Positions 34,303 through 44,190 are shown, counted from the stretch's first letter. The stretch: 64,000 bases of DNA from Allostella sp. ATCC 35155 (GCA_006738865.1 AP019701.1:1980001-2044000), one strand, 5' to 3'. A program made the numbers and translations. The notes: generated by a model from the sequence alone, not told the origin.

Positions 34303-35046
34303 TCAGCCGTCCGAGCCCGGTGGAGCGGCGGTGCCTTCGCCGGCCGGCCGGTCCGCGATCTCCTTGAGGAGCTTGTTGAGGATCGCCTCGCCGAACGCCT
34401 CGAAATCCTCGGCGACGGAGAGGAACGCGCCGGGGCCGCCGATCACGTTCTCGCGGTACCAGGCATCCAGTTCCCGGTCCGGCGGCCGGCCGAAGTTCGT
34501 CCGGTCGTTCATGATGGCGAGGCCGTTGATGGTGATGCCGAGGGCGATCGCCTCGTCGCGCGCGGCCGGGGCCGGGCGGCCGGAATTGTTCCGCCCGTCG
34601 CCCGATATGTCGATGACCCGGCGTGTGCCCTCGAAGACCTGCCCGAACAGCGGCACGGCGTAGTCGATGGCGCCCGATATCGAGGTCCAGCCCCAGGACT
34701 GCAGCGGTGCGGCGTCCAGCCGGTCGGCGAAGTCCCGGGCGCTCGCCTCGTCCTTGATGACGGTCCAGCCGACGACCGGACGCTGATAGTCGGTGACCGC
34801 CCATTCGAAATAGGTGACGCCGATGCGACCGAGCGGGCCGTTGGCGATCGCGCGCTGGATGCGTGGATTGCGGAACGCCGCGACATAGCCCTGGCGCTGC
34901 AGCTGCGCCTCGACGGCATCGACCGACCGCGAGACGTCGATCGCCAGAACCAGTTCGACATCGACCGGCTCGAGCGCGACGGAAGGTTCGGCGGCCAGGC
35001 CGAGGATCAGAAACGCCGCCAGATTCGCACGCGACAGCAGACCCAT
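34303..35046 (-). CDS. DUF1194 secreted von Willebrand-A-like protein, copy B
   Basis: A 247-aa paralogue of the neighbouring DUF1194 protein. The signal peptide MGLLSRANLAAFLILGLAAE is followed by VELVLAIDVSRSVDAVEAQL, VTYFEWAVTDYQRPVVGWT, RVIDISGDGRNNSGRP and NGLAIMNDRTN. The start at 35046 was chosen because it begins the signal peptide; the frame remains open upstream with arginine-rich, non-protein-like codons. Tandem duplication followed by MITE insertion between the copies is the simplest reading. Confidence 0.84.
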   Translation of the reverse strand: MGLLSRANLAAFLILGLAAEPSVALEPVDVELVLAIDVSRSVDAVEAQLQRQGYVAAFRNPRIQRAIANGPLGRIGVTYFEWAVTDYQRPVVGWTVIKDEASARDFADRLDAAPLQSWGWTSISGAIDYAVPLFGQVFEGTRRVIDISGDGRNNSGRPAPAARDEAIALGITINGLAIMNDRTNFGRPPDRELDAWYRENVIGGPGAFLSVAEDFEAFGEAILNKLLKEIADRPAGEGTAAPPGSDG

Positions 35047-35056
35047 GACGAAGACA

Positions 35057-36013
35057 CTACCGCGTTGTGGAGCGTCCGTCCTGCCCCGTATTTGCGCCGA
35101 GCCGCGTCTTCGCGTTCCGCTTCGCCTTCGCTTCCCGCCAGGCGATGTAGACGGTGGAGGCGAAGATGACCGTGCCGCCGATCCAGGTCCAGGCATCGGG
35201 CACTTCGCCGAATGCGAGGAACCCCAGTGCCGTCGCCCAGATCAGCTTGAGATAGTCGAACGGCAGGACCACCGTCGCATCGGCCTCGCGGAACGACTGG
35301 TTGAGGGCGAGCTGCCCCACCGTGCCGAGGGCGGCGATGCCGGCCAGCATCAGGAACTGGCCGGGGTCGGGCCAGGTCCAGTAGGGGATCGCCGCGGCCA
35401 GTGCCAGCGGCGACATGACCACGCCCATGTAGAGCGCGATGGTCACGGCGGAATCGGTCCGTGACTGGAGCTTGATGATGAGCAGGGCCATCGCCCACAG
35501 CGCGGATGCCACCACCATCAGGATGGGGCCCAGCCCGACCTCGGCGAAGCCGGGCCGCAGGATGAGGAGCGCGCCGAGAAAGCCGACGCCGATCGCCAGC
35601 CACCGCCGCAGCCGGACCCGCTCGCCGAGGAAGAGAATCGCACCCAGCGTCGCGAAAAGCGGGGCGGTGAAGGACAGGGCGGTGACCTCGGCCAGCGGCG
35701 TGATCGAGAGGGCGACGAAGGTGCACAGCATCGAGACCGTGTTGATCGTGCCGCGGAAGATGTGAATGAGCGGCCGTGCCGAGCGCCATGCCGCCGGCCC
35801 GATGCGCACGATCCAGGGCGTGAGCCAGAGCAGGCCGAGGAAGGTTCGGAAGAAGCCGACCACAAACGGATGCAACTCGCCGGTCATGTGGCGGATCCCC
35901 GTCTGCATCGTCATGAAGGCGGCGGTCGCCACGATCATGTAGAGGATGCCGCGCAGCACGGAGGGGATGCGACCGCCGCCGCGCGGCGGGGTACTGTCGG
36001 GGGATGCGGCCAT
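35057..36013 (-). CDS. EamA/DMT-family transporter
   Basis: A 318-aa inner-membrane protein with about ten transmembrane helices in two EamA repeats: the first ends ERVRLRRWLAIGVGFLGALL and the second contains FDYLKLIWATALGFLAFGE. RhaT/EamA members export or import metabolites such as amino acids or S-adenosylmethionine. It follows no obvious partner; its stop lies 11 bp from the start of the DUF1194 gene, so the two could be cotranscribed. Confidence 0.86.
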   Translation of the reverse strand: MAASPDSTPPRGGGRIPSVLRGILYMIVATAAFMTMQTGIRHMTGELHPFVVGFFRTFLGLLWLTPWIVRIGPAAWRSARPLIHIFRGTINTVSMLCTFVALSITPLAEVTALSFTAPLFATLGAILFLGERVRLRRWLAIGVGFLGALLILRPGFAEVGLGPILMVVASALWAMALLIIKLQSRTDSAVTIALYMGVVMSPLALAAAIPYWTWPDPGQFLMLAGIAALGTVGQLALNQSFREADATVVLPFDYLKLIWATALGFLAFGEVPDAWTWIGGTVIFASTVYIAWREAKAKRNAKTRLGANTGQDGRSTTR

Positions 36014-36058
36014 GGGAGCCCGACCAGCCTAGCACCCGGATGACGGAGGTGTCGCCCG

Positions 36059-36571
36059 ATGACCACGCTCACGATCCGACATTATCCCGACACGGCGCTG
36101 GCGACCCCTTGTCGTCCGGTCGAACGCTTCGACGACGATCTCCGCGTTCTCGCCGACGGGCTGCTGGCGGCGATGCGGGCCGCGCCGGGCATCGGCATCA
36201 CCGCCGCCCATGTCGGCGTGCCGCTGCGGCTCGTCGTGATCGACATCGATGGGCGCGTCCGCCGCTACTGCAATCCCGTGGTCGAATGGGCGTCCGACGA
36301 ACGCACGGTCCACCCCGAGGGCAGCGTGTCGATGCCCGGCGTGAGCGACCTGGTGGAGCGGCCGGCGCGGGTCCGCGTGCGGCACCAGAACCTCGACGGC
36401 GAACCGGCGGTCGAGGATGCCGACGGCCTGCTCGCCGTCTGCCTGCAGCACGAGATCGACCAGCTCGATGGCATCTTCTGGCTGCAGCGCCTGTCGCGCC
36501 TTCGCCGCGACCGCGTTTTGCGCCGATATGCGAAGATCAAGCGAATTCAAAGTATCAGAAATGAGGCATAA
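36059..36571 (+). CDS. Peptide deformylase-like protein lacking two metal ligands
   Basis: A 170-aa deformylase fold protein: APGIGITAAHVGVPLRLVVID corresponds to the GxGLAAxQ motif. The EGCLS motif reads EGSVSMPG, so Ser replaces the metal-binding Cys. The HExxH motif reads HEIDQ, so Gln replaces the second His. Loss of two of three ligands makes ordinary Fe2+/Zn2+ deformylase activity unlikely. A true def gene should exist elsewhere. It may be a regulatory or substrate-binding relative. It is divergent from the EamA gene and is followed by an unusually AT-rich gap. Confidence 0.85.
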   Translation: MTTLTIRHYPDTALATPCRPVERFDDDLRVLADGLLAAMRAAPGIGITAAHVGVPLRLVVIDIDGRVRRYCNPVVEWASDERTVHPEGSVSMPGVSDLVERPARVRVRHQNLDGEPAVEDADGLLAVCLQHEIDQLDGIFWLQRLSRLRRDRVLRRYAKIKRIQSIRNEA

Positions 36572-36660
36572 TCGATTGATATAATGGATGAAATTGCATG
36601 TAGTTAAGATAATGAATTAGCTTAAATCCTCTAAATTATTGATTTTTTGACCAATTATGG
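36572..36660. other. AT-rich intergenic island
   Basis: In 36601-36660 only 14 of 60 bases are G or C, against about two thirds or more nearby. The stretch holds TAAATTATTGATTTTTTG and no gene. It could be a promoter/UP-element region for the FAD oxidoreductase gene, or a scar of foreign DNA. Confidence 0.5.
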
Positions 36661-36765
36661 GATTTGACGCGCGCACGACCGCCACCGCGGCGGCTGGGCA
36701 AGGGCCGCTGGGCGGGCTAAAGTGCGTGCCCGATTTCCTCCACAGGTCCGAGACCCTTTCGTCCC

Positions 36766-37872
36766 ATGGAATCCCTCGACTGCGTCGTGATCGGCGCCGG
36801 CGTCGTCGGTCTGGCCGTCGCGCGGGCGCTTGCGGAGGCCGGCCGCGAGGTCGTCGTGCTGGACAAGGCCGAGGCGATCGGTACCGAAACCAGCTCGCGC
36901 AACAGCGAGGTCATCCATGCCGGCATCTACTATCCGACCGGGAGCCTGAAGGCGGAACTCTGCGTCGAGGGCAAGCATCGCCTCTATGCCTATTGCCGGG
37001 AACGCGGGGTGCCGTTCCTCGACTGCGGCAAGCTGATCGTCGCGACCGACCCCGACCAGGTGCCCAGGCTGATGGCGATCCGCCAGAAGGCGGCCGACAA
37101 CGGTGTTCCCGACCTGGTGCCGATGACGGCGGCCGAGGTGTCGCGCATGGAGCCGGCGGTGCGCTGCGAAGCGGCCCTCTTCTCGCCGTCGACCGGGGTG
37201 ATCGACAGCCATGCCTTCATGCTGGCCCTGCAGGGCGACGCGGAGGCGGCCGGCACGATGATCGCCTTCCACACGCCGGTGCTGCGCGGACAGGTCGAGC
37301 CGGACGGTATCGTCCTGGAGGCCGGCGGCGAGGAGCCGATGACGGTCCGCTGCCGGGCCGTCGTCAATTCCGCCGGGCTGCACGCGCCGCGGCTGGCGGC
37401 GGCGATCGCCGGGGTGCCGCGCCAGACGATCCCGCCGCAGCTCTATGCCAAGGGCAACTATTTCTCGCTGCTGGGGCGCCAGCCGTTCGGCCGCCTCATC
37501 TATCCCATGCCCGACCGGCACGGGCTCGGCGTCCACGTCACCATCGACCTCGGACGGCAGGCGCGCTTCGGGCCGGACGTCGAATGGATCGACGAGATCG
37601 ACTACGACGTCGACCCGAGCCGCTGCGAAGGGTTCTACGCCGCCGTCCGTTCGTACTGGCCGGACCTGCCGGACGGTGCGCTCACCCCCGCCTACAGCGG
37701 CATCCGGCCCAAGATATCCGGCCCGGACCAGCCGGCGGCGGACTATCGCATCGACGGGCCGGAGGTCCACGGCATCCCCGGGCTGGTGAACCTCTTCGGG
37801 ATCGAGTCGCCGGGGTTGACCTCCGCGCTCGCGATCGCCGAACGGGTGCGCGCGCTGATCCCCGCCGCATGA
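36766..37872 (+). CDS. FAD-dependent oxidoreductase (DAO superfamily, L-2-hydroxyglutarate oxidase-like)
   Basis: A 368-aa flavoprotein. The dinucleotide-binding motif is [20 protein letters not shown] (5-24), then [26 protein letters not shown], the KGNYFSL segment and a terminal [15 protein letters not shown]. These are typical of LhgO and related NAD(P)/FAD oxidoreductases that oxidise 2-hydroxyacids. The stop overlaps the TauE-like permease start by 4 bp, suggesting a coupled uptake/oxidation unit with the dehydrogenase after it. Confidence 0.87.
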   Translation: MESLDCVVIGAGVVGLAVARALAEAGREVVVLDKAEAIGTETSSRNSEVIHAGIYYPTGSLKAELCVEGKHRLYAYCRERGVPFLDCGKLIVATDPDQVPRLMAIRQKAADNGVPDLVPMTAAEVSRMEPAVRCEAALFSPSTGVIDSHAFMLALQGDAEAAGTMIAFHTPVLRGQVEPDGIVLEAGGEEPMTVRCRAVVNSAGLHAPRLAAAIAGVPRQTIPPQLYAKGNYFSLLGRQPFGRLIYPMPDRHGLGVHVTIDLGRQARFGPDVEWIDEIDYDVDPSRCEGFYAAVRSYWPDLPDGALTPAYSGIRPKISGPDQPAADYRIDGPEVHGIPGLVNLFGIESPGLTSALAIAERVRALIPAA

Positions 37873-38591
37873 GCCTCGTCCTCGGCCTGTTCCTGACGGG
37901 GGCCGGCCTTGCGGGGTTCGTGTCGGGGCTGGTCGGCTTCGCCTTCGCGCTGGTCGCGGCCCCGCTGTGGCTGCGCGTGCTCGATCCCCTCGAGGTGATC
38001 GCGCTGGTCGTCTGCTTCGGCGTGTTGACCCAGGGCTACGCGCTCTGGAACATGCGGCGCGAGATCGACTATGTCCCCTCGCTGCCGTTCATCCTGGGCG
38101 GCGTCGTCGGCGTGCCGCTCGGGGTCTGGATCGTGCGCCAGATCGATCCGCACCTGTTCCAGGTCGCGGTCGGCATCTTCATGATCGCCTACACCGGGTT
38201 CCTGCTGCTGCGCCCGGATGTCGGGCGCATCACCCGCGGCGGCCGGCCGGCCGACTGCGCCATCGGCTTCGTCAGCGGCGTCCTCGGCGGCATGACCGGC
38301 TTCAGCGGCCCGATCGTGACCCTGTGGTGCGCGCTGCGGCCCTGGAACAAGTACGAGCAGCGGCAGGCCTACCAGCCCTATCTGCTGGTGATGCACCTGA
38401 CGACGATCGCCTCGCTGGCGATGGCGGGAAGCGTCACCTGGCGCACCGGCGAACTCTTCCTGATCGGCACGCCGCTGGTCGTCGCCGGTCTCTGGGCCGG
38501 GTTCCGGCTCTACCGCCGCATTGACGACCGGGCCTATCGGCGGGTCGTGCTGTGGCTGCTGTTGGCCTCCGGTTTTTCGCTCCTGTGGTGA
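37869..38591 (+). CDS. TauE/SafE-family membrane permease
   Basis: A 240-aa integral membrane protein with about eight helices. It has the TauE repeats: [20 protein letters not shown] near the N terminus and [20 protein letters not shown] in the middle. The family moves sulfonates, sulfite or organic anions. Its substrate here is unknown. It is coupled by ATGA to the upstream flavoprotein and ends 7 bp before the Ldh2-type gene, so the three form one operon. Confidence 0.88.
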   Translation: MSLVLGLFLTGAGLAGFVSGLVGFAFALVAAPLWLRVLDPLEVIALVVCFGVLTQGYALWNMRREIDYVPSLPFILGGVVGVPLGVWIVRQIDPHLFQVAVGIFMIAYTGFLLLRPDVGRITRGGRPADCAIGFVSGVLGGMTGFSGPIVTLWCALRPWNKYEQRQAYQPYLLVMHLTTIASLAMAGSVTWRTGELFLIGTPLVVAGLWAGFRLYRRIDDRAYRRVVLWLLLASGFSLLW

Positions 38592-38598
38592 GGTGACG

Positions 38599-39600
38599 AT
38601 GACGGTCCTGTCCCTGGCGACGCTGACGGAAACCGCCCGCAGGGTGCTGCTCGCCGCCGGCACGGAGGCCGGCAGCGCCGCCATCGTGGCCGACGCCCTG
38701 GTGGCGGCCGACGCCGACGGCATCGCCTCGCACGGCGTTGCCCGGCTTCCGGCCTATGCCGACCAGGTTCGGTCGGGCAAGGTCGACGGCGATGCCCGGC
38801 CGGTGGTCCGGCGGACGGCGGCCGCGACGCTGGCGGTCGACGCGGCCGACGGCTTCGCCTTCCCGGCGGTGCGCCTCGGCCTCGCGGCGGCGGCCGATCT
38901 CGCACCGGAGACGGGGATCGTCGCCGTCGGCGTCCACCGCTCGCATCATTTCGGCGTCGCCGGTCATCATGTGGAGCGGCTGGCGGAGCGCGGGCTGGTC
39001 GGCCTGGCCTTCACCAACTCGCCGGCGGCGCTGGCGCCCTGGGGCGGCCACCGGCCGATCTACGGCACCAATCCGATCGCCTTCGCCTGTCCCAGGCGCG
39101 GTGCTCCGCCGCTCGTGATCGATCTCTCCCTGTCGAAGGTCGCACGCGGCCGGATCATGGTGGCTGCCCAGAAGGGCGAGCCGATCCCCGAAGGCTGGGC
39201 CGTCGATTCCACCGGCCGGCCGACGACGGACGCCGCCGCGGCGCTCGCCGGCACGATGCTGCCGCTGGGCGACGCCAAGGGCGCGGCGCTGGCGCTGATG
39301 GTCGAGCTGCTCGCCGCCGGCCTGACCGGGGGCAACTACGGCTGGGAGGCGGGGTCTTTCTTCACGGCCGATGGGTCGAAGCCGCGCATCGGCCATCTCT
39401 TCATCGCGATCCATCCGCCGGCCCTCGCGGGGGAGGGTTTCCTCGAGCGGGTGGAGGTGCTGCTGGGTGCCGTCCTCGGCCAGGAGGGCGTCCGCCTGCC
39501 CGGCGATCGCCGTCTGGCTGCGCGCGCCCGCGCCGCGGCCGAGGGAGTGTCGATTCCCGATGCGCTGGCCGCGGAGCTGTCGCGGCGCGCCGCGGCGTGA
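38599..39600 (+). CDS. Ldh2-family malate/(S)-lactate-type dehydrogenase
   Basis: A 333-aa NAD(P)-dependent oxidoreductase of the malate/L-lactate/ureidoglycolate family. It carries ADGIASHGVARLPAYADQV near the N terminus, the catalytic His in HRSHHFGVAGHHVE, NPIAFACPRRG and the GAALALMVELLAAGLTGG cofactor segment. It oxidises a 2-hydroxyacid such as malate, 2,3-diketogulonate or an imino acid. It is the last gene of the flavoprotein-permease run. Confidence 0.88.
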   Translation: MTVLSLATLTETARRVLLAAGTEAGSAAIVADALVAADADGIASHGVARLPAYADQVRSGKVDGDARPVVRRTAAATLAVDAADGFAFPAVRLGLAAAADLAPETGIVAVGVHRSHHFGVAGHHVERLAERGLVGLAFTNSPAALAPWGGHRPIYGTNPIAFACPRRGAPPLVIDLSLSKVARGRIMVAAQKGEPIPEGWAVDSTGRPTTDAAAALAGTMLPLGDAKGAALALMVELLAAGLTGGNYGWEAGSFFTADGSKPRIGHLFIAIHPPALAGEGFLERVEVLLGAVLGQEGVRLPGDRRLAARARAAAEGVSIPDALAAELSRRAAA

Positions 39601-39604
39601 CCCG

Positions 39605-40078
39605 TCAGATCTCGCCGCGGTTGCCGGGGTCGCTGCGCCGGCCGGTGTTGAACTTGCCGATATTGCCGATGAGCTGCTCGATGAAGGTCATCTCCTTGCC
39701 GACCGACGGCGTCTGCCGGGCGACGTGCTCGACCGGCTGGCTGTCGCGCAGGTCGAACTGACGCACCCCGGCGACCACGCCGGACGCATCGAAGTCGATG
39801 GCCACGGTCTCCTGGCTCTTCGTCTCGGGCGCGAAGAAGGCGACCTGCGCGGTGCGTCGGCTGACGTAGAACCAGCTGCGGTCGTTGAACGTGGACAAGG
39901 TCGAGGGCGTGCCGAGGATCTGCTGGACCTCGTCCTTGGTGGTCGCGCCGGGACGAATTTCGGCCAGCTTCTCGGTGGCGATCTGGTGTCCGTGCTGGTT
40001 GACGATCGGCGCGCAGGCGCCAAGCGCCACACCGGCCAGGAGCAGGGCGGTCGCGGTGCTGCGGATGGGCTTTGTCAT
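39605..40078 (-). CDS. bamE: Outer-membrane assembly lipoprotein BamE (SmpA/OmlA family)
   Basis: A 157-aa lipoprotein of the BAM complex, which inserts beta-barrel proteins into the outer membrane. The signal peptide ends with the lipobox LAGVALGAC (Cys near residue 22). The SmpA/OmlA core has GATTKDEVQQILGTPSTLS and RSWFYVSRR. In alphaproteobacteria bamE commonly sits divergently beside the Cbp3-type chaperone and DUF177/rpmF genes, as here. Confidence 0.92.
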   Translation of the reverse strand: MTKPIRSTATALLLAGVALGACAPIVNQHGHQIATEKLAEIRPGATTKDEVQQILGTPSTLSTFNDRSWFYVSRRTAQVAFFAPETKSQETVAIDFDASGVVAGVRQFDLRDSQPVEHVARQTPSVGKEMTFIEQLIGNIGKFNTGRRSDPGNRGEI

Positions 40079-40242
40079 GGGCGATCTCTGGGCTGCGGCA
40101 GCGGGAGCGACGGCATGTCCGATTGACGCCGACGGGCTCTCGTCACCATGCTCTGCCGATCCGCAAAACTGCCGTCGTCGCCGGCTCCTGTCAATCGGGA
40201 GGCCGGCCGCGGCCGGGCGCCAGAGGGAAGGTCGAAGGGCGC

Positions 40243-40812
40243 ATGGGACTGGCTCGATGGTTCGGACGACGCTCGGCACCGCCGACGGCGGCCGCGGCCC
40301 ATCTCTATGTCGTCGCCGTCGAGCAGGCGCGGCGGCCGGAATTCTATCGCCGTTGCAGCGTTCCGGACACGCTCGACGGCCGCTTCGAGCTGATCGCGCT
40401 GCACACCTTCCTGGCGTTGCACCGGCTGGCGGCGGAAAGCGACCAGGCGTCGCGGGACATCGCCCAGGCGCTGTTCGATCGCCTCTTCGCCGACATGGAC
40501 CGCAGCCTGCGCGAGATGGGGGTCGGCGACATGGGAATCGGGCGCCGGATCCAGCAGATGGCGCAGGCGTTCTATGGTCGCATGGCCGCCTACCGTCAGG
40601 CGCTCGCCGACGACGACGAAGCCCTCGAAGGGGCGCTCCGCCGCAATCTCTACGGCACGGTGGAGGTGGCGCCGGCGACGGCGGCGGTGATGGTCGCCTA
40701 CGTCCGGCGGGCCGCGGCGGAACTCGCCGACCAGCCCGCAGCCCGGCTGGCGGCGGGTCGCATCGTATTTCCGCCGCCCCCGGGCGGCCCGGACCGAGAG
40801 GAGGTGCCATGA
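40243..40812 (+). CDS. Ubiquinol-cytochrome c chaperone (Cbp3/UQCC family)
   Basis: A 189-aa protein of the cytochrome bc1 assembly chaperone family: a positively charged N-terminal segment (MGLARWFGRRS), FELIALHTFLALHRLA, LFADMDRSLREMGVGDMGIG and RIQQMAQAFYGRMAAYR. It acts at cytochrome b maturation. The start at 40243 is followed by protein-like sequence, while the frame above it is arginine-rich noise. The last codon overlaps the DUF177 start as ATGA. Confidence 0.9.
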   Translation: MGLARWFGRRSAPPTAAAAHLYVVAVEQARRPEFYRRCSVPDTLDGRFELIALHTFLALHRLAAESDQASRDIAQALFDRLFADMDRSLREMGVGDMGIGRRIQQMAQAFYGRMAAYRQALADDDEALEGALRRNLYGTVEVAPATAAVMVAYVRRAAAELADQPAARLAAGRIVFPPPPGGPDREEVP

Positions 40813-41315
40813 CGTCCGAGACTCCCGAATTCTCCCGCATGGTGGCGGTCGATCGCATCGACCGGCGCGGGCTGGTGCGCGAGATCGAGGCGGACGCGGC
40901 GGAGCGGGCGGCGCTCGCCCGACGCTTCGACCTGATCGGGATCGATTCGTTCCGCGCCACCGTGCGTGCGCGCTCGGTCAACGGCGGGACGGCGATCCGC
41001 CTCGACGGCCATGTCGATGCGGAGGTCACCCAGCGCTGCGTCGTCACCCTGGGACCGGTGCCCGAGACCGTCTCGTCCGACTTCGTACTCCTCTTTACGC
41101 GCGAGGAGCCGGGTGAGGAGGTAGACGTGGCGTTCGAGGACGAGATCGTCGAGCCCCTGGAAGGGAACGAGATCGACATCGGCGAGGCGGCGGCGCAGGA
41201 ACTGGCGGTCGCACTCGAGCCCTATCCCCGCGCGCCGGGCGTGTCCCTGGAATCCGTCGACGGCGAACGCCCCGACGGCGAATCCCTTGACGGCGACGGC
41301 GGGCAGGCGGCATGA
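40809..41315 (+). CDS. DUF177 protein (YceD-like), upstream of rpmF
   Basis: A 168-aa protein of the YceD/DUF177 family: EFSRMVAVDRIDRRG, LDGHVDAEVTQRCVVTLGPV and EDEIVEPLEGNEIDIGEAA. The family is linked to 23S rRNA accumulation in plants and bacteria and is normally encoded just before ribosomal protein L32. It follows that order here: chaperone, DUF177, rpmF, plsX, fabH. Confidence 0.9.
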   Translation: MTSETPEFSRMVAVDRIDRRGLVREIEADAAERAALARRFDLIGIDSFRATVRARSVNGGTAIRLDGHVDAEVTQRCVVTLGPVPETVSSDFVLLFTREEPGEEVDVAFEDEIVEPLEGNEIDIGEAAAQELAVALEPYPRAPGVSLESVDGERPDGESLDGDGGQAA

Positions 41316-41465
41316 AGCTGGGGAACCGGACAAGACGCGCCCGATGGTCGCGCCGCGTCGGCGCATAGTTGCGGCCGAGCGGAGCGATTGCGCGCCCGCA
41401 CCGGATCGGATACAACGCCCGGCCTTTTGCGCCGCACACCTGTCTGCCGTTAGGATACCTGAGCC

Positions 41466-41648
41466 ATGGCCGTTCCGAAGAAGAAGACTTCGAAGTCCCG
41501 CCGCAACATGCGCCGTTCGCACCACGCCCTGACGCCCTCGGCGCATGTCGAGTGCTCGAACTGCGGCGAGCTGAAGCGCCCGCACCATATCTGCGGTTCC
41601 TGCGGTCATTATGACGGCCGCGAAGTGGTGGCTGCGACCGGCGCCTGA
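41466..41648 (+). CDS. rpmF: 50S ribosomal protein L32
   Basis: A 60-aa protein beginning [19 protein letters not shown], with the C-x-x-C pair and later C-x-x-C of the L32 zinc ribbon (ECSNCG and CGSCGH). It is part of the large ribosomal subunit. It lies 150 bp after DUF177 and 29 bp before plsX. Confidence 0.98.
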   Translation: MAVPKKKTSKSRRNMRRSHHALTPSAHVECSNCGELKRPHHICGSCGHYDGREVVAATGA

Positions 41649-41677
41649 TCCCAAGACGATCCCGGGCGGGGCTGGCA

Positions 41678-42730
41678 TTGGGCGACCGACTGACCATCGC
41701 TCTCGACGCGATGGGCGGCGACGATGCCCCCGGCATCGTGATCGATGGCGCCAATCTGGCGCTCAGCCGCTTTCCGCAGGTCGACTTCCTGCTGTTCGGA
41801 CCCGAGCCGCAGCTGGCTCCGCTCGTCGAGCGGGCCGCGCGGCTGAAGGATCGGGTACGCATCGTCCACACCGACATGGTCGTCTCCGCCGATGCGAAGC
41901 CGTCGGCGGCGCTCCGCAACAGCCGCCAGTCGAGCATGCGGCTGGCGATCAACGCGGTGCAGGAGGGGCAGGCGGTCGGTGTCGTCTCCGCCGGCAACAC
42001 CGGCGCACTGATGGCCATGGCCAAGCTGGTGCTGCGCACGCTGCCCGGTATCGACCGGCCGGCGATCTGCTCGTTCTTCCCGACGCTGCGCGGCGAGAGC
42101 GTGATGCTCGACCTCGGCGCCAACATCGATTGCGACGCCGACAACCTGTTCCAGTTCGCGGTGATGGGCCAGGTCTTCTCGCGGACGGTGCTGGGACTCG
42201 CGCGGCCGAGTCTCGGCCTGCTCAACGTCGGCGCGGAGGACCAGAAGGGGCACGAGGCGCTGCGCATCGCGAGCCAGCGCCTGCGGGACGCCGACCTGCC
42301 GATCGAGTTCCACGGGTTCATCGAGGGCAACGATATCGCGACCGGAACGGTCGATGTGATCGTCACCGACGGGTTCACCGGCAACGTCGCCCTGAAGACG
42401 GCCGAGGGCACCGTCAAGCTGTTCACCCAGTCGCTGCGCGCGGCCTTCCACAGCTCGCCGCTGGCGAGCATCGGCTATTTCTTCGCCCGCCCGGCCCTGC
42501 GCAAGCTGCGCCGCCGGCTCGACCCGCGCCGCTACAACGGCGCCGTGTTCCTGGGGCTGAACGGCATCGCGGTGAAGAGCCATGGCGGTGCCGACGCGCT
42601 CGGCTTCGCCAATGCCATCGGCGTGGCCGTCGACATGGCGCTGCACGGATTTCTCGACACCGTGCGGGAGGAGTTCGAGACGCTGCATCCGAGCCTGGGT
42701 CTCGCGCCCGCGGCGGCGGTCGCCCCGTGA
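41678..42730 (+). CDS. plsX: Phosphate acyltransferase PlsX
   Basis: A 350-aa enzyme making acyl-phosphate from acyl-ACP for phospholipid synthesis. It has [20 protein letters not shown] at the start, [18 protein letters not shown] and [16 protein letters not shown]. It starts with TTG at 41678, the first codon of the conserved frame, preceded by a GGGCGGGG stretch. Its stop codon overlaps the fabH GTG start. Confidence 0.95.
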   Translation: MGDRLTIALDAMGGDDAPGIVIDGANLALSRFPQVDFLLFGPEPQLAPLVERAARLKDRVRIVHTDMVVSADAKPSAALRNSRQSSMRLAINAVQEGQAVGVVSAGNTGALMAMAKLVLRTLPGIDRPAICSFFPTLRGESVMLDLGANIDCDADNLFQFAVMGQVFSRTVLGLARPSLGLLNVGAEDQKGHEALRIASQRLRDADLPIEFHGFIEGNDIATGTVDVIVTDGFTGNVALKTAEGTVKLFTQSLRAAFHSSPLASIGYFFARPALRKLRRRLDPRRYNGAVFLGLNGIAVKSHGGADALGFANAIGVAVDMALHGFLDTVREEFETLHPSLGLAPAAAVAP

Positions 42731-43725
42731 GCGTGATCCGCCCTGCGAGTGTCATCCGTTCCGTCGTCGCGGGCTTCGGCGCCGCCCTGCCGCGCGAACA
42801 GGTGGACAACGACGCGCTCGTCGGCCGTGGCGTCGATACGTCCGACGAATGGATCCGCCAGCGGACCGGCATCGGCGCCCGCCACGTCGCCGGCGCCGAC
42901 GAGACGACGGTGACCCTGGCCACGGCGGCGGCCCGGCAGGCCATGGAGCGCGCCGGCGTCGGCCCGGACGAGGTCGACCTCATCGTCCTCGGCACGACGA
43001 CTCCCGACGATACCTTTCCGGCCTCCGCGACCCGGGTGCAGGCCGCGCTCGGCGTGCACGGCGGCTTCGCCTTCGATGTCCAGGCCGTCTGCTCGGGCTT
43101 CGTCTATGCGTTGGCCATGGCGGACAACTGCCTGCGGCTGGGCCAGGCGCGGACGGCGCTCGTCATCGGCGCCGAGACGTTCACCCGGCTGCTCGACTGG
43201 GAGGACCGGACGACCTGCGTCCTCTTCGGGGACGGCGCCGGTGCCCTGGTGCTGCGCGCCGAGCCCGGCGCGGGCACGGCCGCCGACCGTGGCGTGCTGA
43301 CGACGCATCTCCATTCGGACGGCCGCCATCGCGACGCCCTCTACGTCGACGGCGGTCCTTCGACGACCGGGACCGTCGGCCATGTCCGCATGAAGGGGCA
43401 GGAGGTGTTCCGCCACGCGGTCAACCGCCTCGCCGAGGTGGTGGACGAGGCCCTGGCGGCGACCGGCCTTTCGGCCTCCGACATCGACTGGCTGGTGCCG
43501 CATCAGGCCAACCGGCGGATCATCGACGCGATGGGCCGTAAGCTGGGCCTGCCGGCCGAGAAGGTGGTGGTGACGGTCGACCGCCATGCCAACACCTCCG
43601 CCGCCTCCATTCCGCTGGCGCTGGCCGAAGCGGCCGGCGACGGACGCATCCGGCCCGGCCAGCTCGTGCTGATCGAGGCCATGGGCGGAGGCTTCACCTG
43701 GGGATCGAGCCTCATCCGCTGGTGA
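42727..43725 (+). CDS. fabH: 3-oxoacyl-ACP synthase III (KASIII)
   Basis: A 332-aa initiating ketoacyl-ACP synthase. The catalytic Cys is in [11 protein letters not shown], His in [10 protein letters not shown] and Asn in [12 protein letters not shown], with [14 protein letters not shown] near the N terminus. It condenses acetyl-CoA with malonyl-ACP to start fatty acid synthesis. The GTG start at 42727 overlaps the plsX stop. Confidence 0.95.
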   Translation: MSVIRPASVIRSVVAGFGAALPREQVDNDALVGRGVDTSDEWIRQRTGIGARHVAGADETTVTLATAAARQAMERAGVGPDEVDLIVLGTTTPDDTFPASATRVQAALGVHGGFAFDVQAVCSGFVYALAMADNCLRLGQARTALVIGAETFTRLLDWEDRTTCVLFGDGAGALVLRAEPGAGTAADRGVLTTHLHSDGRHRDALYVDGGPSTTGTVGHVRMKGQEVFRHAVNRLAEVVDEALAATGLSASDIDWLVPHQANRRIIDAMGRKLGLPAEKVVVTVDRHANTSAASIPLALAEAAGDGRIRPGQLVLIEAMGGGFTWGSSLIRW

Positions 43726-43863
43726 GACCGGCGGCCCCGAGCCGCCTGCGCGCGGCAAGGACGGCCGACAAATGCTTGCAAATCATGGTGATGGCGGATT
43801 GACGCCCATCCCGGCCTCTGCTTAGTTTCTGCGCGGGGACCGCACAGCGTAGCCGGGGGGCGG

Positions 43864-44190
43864 ATGGCCGGGCGGACGATCACACGAGCGCATCTGAGCG
43901 AAGCCGTCTATCAGGAGGTCGGCCTGTCGCGGAACGAGTCGGCGGCGCTGGTCGAGCGCGTGCTGGAAGAGGTCGTGGGCGCGCTGGAGCGCGGCGAGAT
44001 GGTGAAGATCTCCTCCTTCGGCAGCTTCTCCGTCCGCCAGAAGGGCCAGCGCGTCGGCCGCAACCCGAAGACCGGCGACGAGGTGCCCATCCTGCCGCGG
44101 CGCGTGCTGGTCTTCCGGGCGTCCCATGTGTTGAAGAATCGGATCAACGGCGTCGAGGAAGCTGTTGATACCAATGATGAAGATTGTTGA
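43864..44190 (+). CDS. ihfA: Integration host factor subunit alpha
   Basis: A 108-aa HU/IHF-fold DNA-bending protein: [40 protein letters not shown] and [14 protein letters not shown], with the Pro needed for DNA kinking. The alpha-subunit pattern fits its position between fabH and a merR gene. It acts as a nucleoid protein in transcription, recombination and replication. Confidence 0.93.
   Translation: MAGRTITRAHLSEAVYQEVGLSRNESAALVERVLEEVVGALERGEMVKISSFGSFSVRQKGQRVGRNPKTGDEVPILPRRVLVFRASHVLKNRINGVEEAVDTNDEDC

Noticed and set aside
34120-34804. N-terminal extension of the DUF1194 copy A gene through the palindromic element
   Set aside because: The extension encodes the palindrome itself and then arginine-rich codons; the signal peptide begins at 34120.
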